Shown here piece by piece: positions 57,801-64,000 of a stretch of DNA of 64,000 bases. The position numbers and the translations under genes are program-made. Position 1 is the first letter of the stretch. Each line of letters begins with the position of its first letter. Below the pieces are notes generated by a model. That model was not told where the DNA came from. It did no database searches and saw only the letters and a program-made list of their open reading frames with translations. Source of the stretch: Diplosphaera chodatii (taxonomy: Eukaryota > Chlorophyta > Trebouxiophyceae > Prasiolales > Stichococcaceae); contig JAALGY010000017.1 of NCBI GenBank assembly GCA_032358165.1, positions 3,069,025 through 3,133,024 on the forward strand, written 5' to 3'.

Positions 57801-60800
57801 CATGCAGGAGGCGCTCAGCCCCACACGCGCCCGGCACAGGGCCTCCAGCGGCGGCGCGTCGCCGGTCACCGTGCCAGCTGGCGCCAGCCGGCTCAGCCGG
57901 CAGAGCGCCGCGCAGCCCAGCAGGGAACAGGCCGCCGCCTCGCCTGGCGACGGCGCTGCGGCAGAGCTCAGGTATGTGTTGAGGCTTACTGCTTACAGCT
58001 ACGCTACAAGACGACGAATGCAGACTGTCACCGTGAAATGCATTTGTCATGACAGCAGGCAGTGTGCAGGTCAGTGTGCACATACTTACCTGCCGTCACA
58101 GCATACAAGTGTCCCTGCACGGGCGGAAGCAGTGGGCAGCAGCAGGTTGCCGCGCGAGACGCTCTGTGCGCCTGCCACCTGCAGGCTGCGAGGCGTAGAA
58201 GAACCAAAGCTGCGGGGTGGGGCGGAGCCAGGCACTGTTGACATAGCCACCCGAGACGAGTCGGAGGCCGCCGCAGCCGCAGCCACCCAGGCCGCGGCCA
58301 GGGCGGCGGCCGAGGCGGATGCAGCGGCCGGCGCCATCGCGGCAGAGGCAGGGGCAGAGGCAGGGGTACAGCCCCCAGGCGGCAAGGGGACGGCGGCACA
58401 GCCCAGCATGGCCAAGCGGCGCGGAGAGGCGGCGATGCAGCGGCAGCACAGCTTCCTCGACGACAGCATCCAGGTGCCTCTGACGCAGGGTTTAGGGTTT
58501 GAACGGGTTGATCGCCCGTGTTGTGCATGACTGTATTTGCTCCGGGACATTGTCTGGTGCTGTGCTACGTGAGGTACTGACCAAAACATGCCACCGGTGG
58601 GTTGATGCAAAATGTAGCATCTTCACTTCTGATCAGGTTGCTGGCGCTGCTGCGACGGCGCAAGCCGCCGGGGATGCGACCGCCAGCGCTGGTGGCGGCA
58701 GCAGCGCTGACGCAGCGGCGGGTGCTGATGTCGTGCCAGGCCAGCAGCCCGATGCGGCCGAGCCTGCTACAGGGCTGCAACCCGCCACCAGCGCCTTTGC
58801 TGCGGCGGCGCAGCAGCCGGCGGAGGCGCAGCCGGCAGCGGCAGCAGAGGCGGCTTCGGACAGCGGCAGCGGGGACATGGGAGCCCTGGGCAGCCTCTTC
58901 GACGACAGCGCTGCGCCAGCAACAACGGCCTCTGCACCACTGGCACAGGACTGGGGCACAGATGACCATGCAGGTGCGGCAGTGCATGAAGTGATCATGC
59001 ATTTGAGGCACACACTGGGTTTGCAGGGTGAATGAGACATTTCTGCGCATTTGTGGCATGCTTGCAGCACCTGGCACGTGCAGGATTGATGGTCTGGTGT
59101 GTCCCTGACTGCAGTGTCAGGTGCCGACTCGGCCGAGACGACGCTGCAAGACTGCCTGGCCGCGTTCTTTGCGCCAGAGGCCATCACGTACACCTGCCCG
59201 CGGGAGGCGGCGGCTGCCAAGGCTGCGGCGGCAGAGGCAGCAGAAGCAGCAACAGCAGTGGCAACCCCGACATCTCTCAGCAACCCAAGGCTGCTGGGGC
59301 TCAGCGCTGCGCCAAGCGGCGAAAGTGGTGGTTCTGAGGCCTCTGCAGCCCGCAAGGTGATGCATAAAGTGCCTTGCTCTGCTTTTGGTCATGCTCTATG
59401 GCCCGTCAACGAGTGCATGGGGTTGGTGCAGGGCTTCTAGGTGGCTGCCAAGCCGCAGTGTTTTCCGGCGCAACACCAGCTGACATGCCACACAGTTTGG
59501 CCTGCACCAGACACGCTGGCCTGTCGCCGCTGCTGAGCGCCCCACATCTCCCGCGCACAGGTGTCCTGGAGCGACTCGCCGCACGTGGTAGTCATGATCC
59601 CGGGCAGCGAAGAGCAGCGCGGCACCGATCTGCGGGCGGCGCTGAAGGGCCACGAGCCTTTCTCCAGGTCCGAGCTAGAGCATGTGTCCACGCTGCCTTC
59701 AGGACGCAAGCTTGGGCCATCCCCTGGCCCCAGAGCCACTGTGCAGCTGACATCCTGCTGGCTCATGTCAGCTGTGATCAGCGACTTCACAGGTTGACAT
59801 CACCATCGACCTACTCAGCGTTGACAGCATGTGCTTGTCCTGTCACGAACCCTGCTGAGGCGCTGCGTGGCAAGTGCAGGCCGCTCAGCCACAACGGCGC
59901 CAGCCTGCTGGTGACGGCACACATGGACCAGTTCCGCAACGACACCCTGACCCTGCAGGTGGTCGCCAGGCGCCTCAAATATCTCTCGACTCAGCTGCGC
60001 TGTGACACACTTGTGCACAGGACATCATGTTTGGGGAGAGAGGCTGTGTCGGCACAGCCTGTGCATCGTGTGTGGCTGCTGTTGTCATGAACGAACTGTC
60101 TTGGTTGTGCTTGAGAGGTGACCCTGATGTCGGTCATATACCGTGCCCCCCTGCAGATCCACCCGCACGATATGGAGCTGTCCACCGTCTCGCAGCTGGA
60201 CCGCACCATGGACCTCACCACCGTGCACATCGACCGCATCCAGGTGACACCGGGCAACGCAGAATGATACCTGTAAATTACCTTTGCATTTGCTCATCCT
60301 GCAGAATGGTTGCTGAGGGACTGTGACGCGCTGTGCAGCCGTGCGGCAAGTAGTGAGGCTCTGCAGCAGCATGCTGCTTAGGCCTGCTGCTGCTGCTCCC
60401 TATCATATGTGCATCCCCGACGCTTCCCACCTCATTCGTGTGCAGCACATCAACTTAGCTTATTGCAGGATAGCCAGGCTGTTAGGCCCAACGGAACCAC
60501 TGCCCTGCTTGCGCTCCTGGATCTTGATGCCAGGTTGTTTTGGCAAGATACCTGAGTGTGTCGAGGCGATTGTTCCAAGGACGTGCTGAACAAAGCCAGG
60601 ACTTCTGGTTTTTGTCACCTAAGTGGACGACATCTTGATCACCAGTGCACCTTGGCGCGCAAGCGGCAAGCTGTGTTTCCTGCTTTCGCAGGAGTTTGAT
60701 TCCCGGGAGGAGCAGGCGCGGGTGCAGGAGGCGGCGCAGATCCTGATGGACTGCGTCGCCGACATCGTGGACTGCCACGGCCTGGGCCCCCTGCGCTCCA

Positions 60801-63569
60801 TGTGCAACGCGATGCAGCTGCAGCGGGCGCCGTCCGCAGGCACGCATGTCAGTCAACAGCAAAAGTTCCTGCTGTTACTGCTGTATGAGGATGTGGCTGC
60901 GCCAACACTCTGGATCGCGCTGCTGAGGCGCACTATATGCAGCCATACTACCAAGCAGTCGTCTGCACTAGATTGTGCCCGATGTCAGGAGCTGCGGCAC
61001 TTAAACGCCTGGACATCAGGAGTCCTTTCTGTAATACGCTGCAGACATGGACCCAGCAGCCGATGGTGGCGGCACTCAGCAGCAGCCACAGCAGCAGCAG
61101 CGGCAGCAGCAGCAGGCGCTGCCGGTGCAGTACTGCGTCACCGGCGTCATGCCCGACGGCATGAGCAAAGGTTGGTGCCCCACTCCGCAGCCTTGCTCTT
61201 CCTTGTTCTTGACATCTGTTGGGTAACGCGTGTGAGAGTGGGATCAGCAACTCACGTGCTTGCCTGAGGTATCTCACGTATCCAATCTGTGCTTCAGATG
61301 GCTGGAAGACGTGGACGTACCCGAGCGCGCAGCACCCGCGGCCGTCCGGCAGCAGCGGCGCTGTCCCGGGGCGCAGAGCCTCGCTGGACACCGTGTCGTC
61401 CGGCTCCCTGGACTTCATGCTCAGCAGGTGCAGCAGAACCTCGGCATCTGCAAGCCCCTGGTGGAGGTGACACCCTGCAACAGGCGCTGGGCTGGAGTGC
61501 ACTTTGTGGTACGTTTGACCATGCGGGGGCACTGGCAACGCCGGTTGCTGATCGCTGGTCTGCTGACTGCAACAGCACCAGCAGCGGCGGCAGCGGGAAC
61601 GACCCGGCGGCGGCAGCCTTGGGTGAGATGCCGCTGCCGGCTGCCCTGGAGCACGCCGCCAGCCTGTCGCGCCGCCTGGCCAGCGGCAGCCGCGACGGCG
61701 GCGGCGGCAGCGGCAGCGACTCCAGCTGCGGCGCCGCCGTCATTGTTGTCGACGAGCGGCTGTACGCGTCGGCGCCGGAGCTCGCGCAGCTGGCTGCCAC
61801 CGCAGACGCAGCGACGCAGGACAGCGCTTCATCAGCAGCGGCGCCTGCTCAGCTCGCGGACACAGGGGCGGCGGGTGAGGTGGTGGCGGCAGACGACGCG
61901 TCCGCTGCAGCTGCGGCCGTGGGCCAGCAGGCCGCAGCTGGCACGGCTGCTGCGGTTGTCACCATGCCTGCTGGCGAGGGCGGCAGGCCGCCGACGGGTG
62001 CCTGGAGCGCAACACAGGTGCCGCAAAAGCTGACGCCCTTCGAGCCTGCCTGCACTGGGTCTGCTCCAGTTTGCTTGCCCCTGGCTTCCGCCGCAGCGCC
62101 AGAGCTAGAGTCGTGTGCCAGGCATCAGGGCTTTGCTCTGCCAAATGATGACGTGTGCCTGGGCAGGACGAGGCAGCGGCAGCGGTGGCGCCCGGCCCCG
62201 CGGTCAAGTCGTACGCCATCCAGCAGCCGCCGCAGCTGCTGACGCTGCACCTGAAGCGCTTTGAGCAGGTGGGCCCATATGTTGTTAGTCTTGTTGTTGT
62301 TGTCCATATGTACTTCCAGGTAGTGCACATGTAGTGGCTTGTGGTCGATGTCAGCGCACCACATCATGCCGCGCCCACCGGCCCTGCCAGCCACTGCCCT
62401 GTCAGCTCTGCCGGGAGCAGCCCTCCTGTAGACATACTTCAGGCAGTGGTGCATAGCCTACCACATGAGTAGGATAGTGCGCCATGTGTCCTGAAGCAGA
62501 TTGATGCCAGTCATGAATGGTCAGCCGTCCGCTGATTTGAGCACAGGAGAAGCCCAGACCGCTTCTGACGGGTTGATCACCGGGCATAGGGACCACCAAT
62601 GTTACCGGTCCAGCACACAACTTTGACTGAGTTTGCCCATGTATTTGCTGCAGAACAAGCGCGGGCAGTTCCTGAAGGTGTCCCGCCGCGTGCGCTTCAG
62701 CTTCCGGCTGGACGTCACGCCCTTTCTCAGCCGCCCTGCTGCGGGCGGCTCGCCCGATGTGGCAGCCGCTGCCGCTGGCGGCTCGGCGGGTGGCAGGCAG
62801 CCGGCAGCGCAGGCGCCAGAGCAGCATGCTGCGGGCGCCTGTGCCCCAAGTGCTGGCGGCGGCACCGGACAGCAGCCGCCGGGCGCGACTTGCTACCAGC
62901 TGGTCGGCCTGGTCGAGCACAGCGGCACCATGCGGTGCGCAAACCCTAAACCCTAAACCCTCCCGCCAGACCTGCCAGCTGCATGAGCCCGGCAGGCACT
63001 GCGTGTGAGGCTGACAGTGGATGCCTGCACTGGTCGCTTTGGCAGCAACAAGGCTCGCACCTGCGTGTAAGGCTGACAGTGGATGCCTGTACTGGTCGCT
63101 TTGGCAGCAGCGGGGTTTGCAATGATTGCACTTTTGCATCGACCTGCAAAGCACATCGGCCATACACCCCATGGAGCAACACAAACTGCATCCCTGGTGC
63201 TGCAGGAGCGGGCACTATGTGGCATATGTGCAGCGGCGTGGTGCAGCGGCGTCGCCACCAGAGCCGCAGCTCCAGCCTGCCGCGAATGGGCTGCCGCCGA
63301 CGCCGTCAGTGGCGGCAGGCGCTGAGCCGCAGCGGGCGGCGCCAGCCGGCCCGGGCGACCATGCAGCTGGCACGCCACCGGATGCACCCGGCGCTCGTAC
63401 AGGCAGCCCGCAGCTGCCGGACGGTGCTCGTGACGGCCCAGCCGGTGCAGCCGCCGCACAGCCCGAGCAGCTGGCCTGGTTCCGTGTCAGCGACCAGCAT
63501 GTGAAGCGCGTCACCTGGCCGCAGGTGCTGGCTGCTGAGGCATACCTGCTGCTGTATGCACGCGTGTAG
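54866..63569 (+). CDS. Ubiquitin-specific protease (peptidase C19, USP16/45-like)
   Basis: Twenty-four exons: 54866-55093, 55215-55323, 55482-55624, 55763-55843, 55932-56105, 56191-56309, 56493-56634, 56799-56886, 57114-57416, 57555-57709, 57808-57971, 58185-58473, 58637-58973, 59115-59356, 59561-59667, 59880-59958, 60157-60243, 60692-60839, 61045-61170, 61298-61427, 61576-62017, 62167-62268, 62654-62934, 63206-63569. They join in frame to 1479 residues. The Cys box is GLQNLGNTCFFNSALQ (nucleophile Cys69), followed by GGGQQDSHELL, a finger CxxC (VCGSCGH), LLTLHLKRFEQ, the His box HSGTMRSGHYVAYVQR (His1362) and WFRVSDQHVKRV near the end. It removes ubiquitin; USP16-type enzymes act on histone H2A in mitosis, but the target here is unknown. 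Long Ala/Gln/Ser-rich inserts split the catalytic core. The second finger pair keeps only one Cys (TYTC). Introns after 56634 and 60839 have GC donors. Confidence 0.93.
62941..62961. repeat. Interstitial telomere-type repeat (three CCCTAAA units) in USP intron 23
   Basis: Three tandem AAACCCT units starting 7 bases inside the intron that begins at 62935. Shorter two-unit versions occur at 9235-9248, 58487-58500 and 5201-5213, also in introns. Confidence 0.9.
62999..63122 (+). repeat. 62-base tandem duplication in USP intron 23
   Basis: Units 62999-63060 and 63061-63122 are nearly identical except at the right end. They lie within the intron between exons 23 and 24, just after the telomere-type repeat. 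Confidence 0.9.
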
Positions 63570-63929
63570 GCAGGCAGCGTAGGCAGGCAGCGCAGGGGTC
63601 TTTCTGGTATGAAGCAGGCTGTAGACTCTCCTCAGCTCTTGATGGTTTTGGCTGGGACGTTGCCCACATGAAGCTTTTCGGATCGGAACCGAAGGAGATG
63701 CGTGCATTATGTGACGGCTGTGCTGCTGTGATGTGAGAGAGCAGCGTGGCATGAGGATCATGCTGAAGGGAGCACGTACATTCCTGTAAGGCGTTCACTG
63801 ATTCACTGAATCCTTACAAAGGCAAATTCGAAAAAGCAGCGGAATGCAACAGAATCTGGTGTCTAGTCAGGCAAGGTACAACTGACGAATGCGTTCAAGC
63901 CCCCAGATGCAGCTGGTACCCATCACAGC
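63570..63929. other. Convergent intergenic region with facing poly(A) signals
   Basis: Plus-strand TGTAA at 63785-63789 (USP) and minus-strand TGTAA at 63814-63818 (right-edge gene) lie about 25 bases apart. The transcripts would therefore end back to back or overlap. No other feature seen. Confidence 0.5.
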
Positions 63930-64000
63930 TCAGCCGATGTTGCGGCGCTCGTAGGTCTCACTCTCGTCATGGTCGTGCACATTGTGCGCGTGCTTCTCGT
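63930..64000 (-). CDS. C-terminal 22 codons of an unidentified gene cut by the right edge
   Basis: Reading inward from the edge on the minus strand, 22 codons end in HNVHDHDESETYERRNIG and a TGA at 63932-63930. The segment is open, codon use resembles neighbouring exons, and it is followed by a minus-strand TGTAA at 63814-63818. The His/Asp/Glu-rich tail is not enough to assign a family. Confidence 0.45.
   Translation of the reverse strand, partial: EKHAHNVHDHDESETYERRNIG

Noticed and set aside
57022..58530. 502-residue plus-strand open frame
   Set aside because: Reads through USP introns in mixed frames. Only its last part (58185-58473) coincides with a true exon.
62941..62961. A chromosome end
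   Set aside because: Only three CCCTAAA units, inside an intron with coding exons on both sides; this is interstitial.

Overview
This window is nuclear DNA of a eukaryote, most likely a chlorophyte green alga and probably a trebouxiophyte. The evidence is a GC-rich sequence, genes split into many short exons by GT-AG (sometimes GC-AG) introns, TGTAA-type poly(A) signals, plant-type TTTAGGG/CCCTAAA repeats, and gene content: a SAC1/SLT-type sulfate transporter, SPIRAL1-like repeats, an organelle mTERF family and a TPX2 homologue. No prokaryotic operon, RNA gene, CRISPR array or intact transposon was recognised. Gene models were built by hand: exons were joined only where splice sites and intron phases keep one reading frame. 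All complete multi-exon models close exactly in frame.

Layout, left to right. 1-2564 (-): a disordered protein that runs off the left edge. 3617-7246 (-): a C2-domain protein with a Gly/Met/Gln-rich tail carrying dehydrin K-segment-like repeats. 8051-13852 (+): a 1169-residue disordered, repeat-rich protein. 14802-22692 (-): a 26-exon SLC13/SAC1-type anion (sulfate) transporter with four RCK_C (TrkA-C) domains. 23629-26569 (-): replication factor C subunit 2. 27862-42627: a rearranged cluster. 43735-47968 (-): a secreted GH6 cellobiohydrolase with a C-terminal CBM1-like module. 48868-54076 (-): a TPX2-like spindle protein. 54866-63569 (+): a 24-exon ubiquitin-specific protease of the USP16/45 type. 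63930-64000 (-): the last 22 codons of another gene.

The most unusual part is 27.8-42.7 kb. It holds an intact SAP + double SPIRAL1-like gene (+), two mTERF-like genes (-), a broken chimera whose 5' half copies the YjgA/DarP-like gene and whose 3' half copies the SPIRAL1-like gene, a third mTERF-like gene (-), and the intact YjgA/DarP-like gene (+). One tandem duplication of an ancestral SPIRAL1-mTERF-DarP segment, with breakpoints inside exon 3 of both outer genes, explains this order. A second duplication would give the extra mTERF copy.

The genes do not form one pathway. Several are cell-division genes (RFC2, TPX2, the SPIRAL1-like protein, USP). Others act in nutrient uptake (sulfate transport), wall or extracellular polysaccharide attack (GH6), stress tolerance (C2/K-segment protein) and organelle gene expression (mTERF-like, DarP-like).
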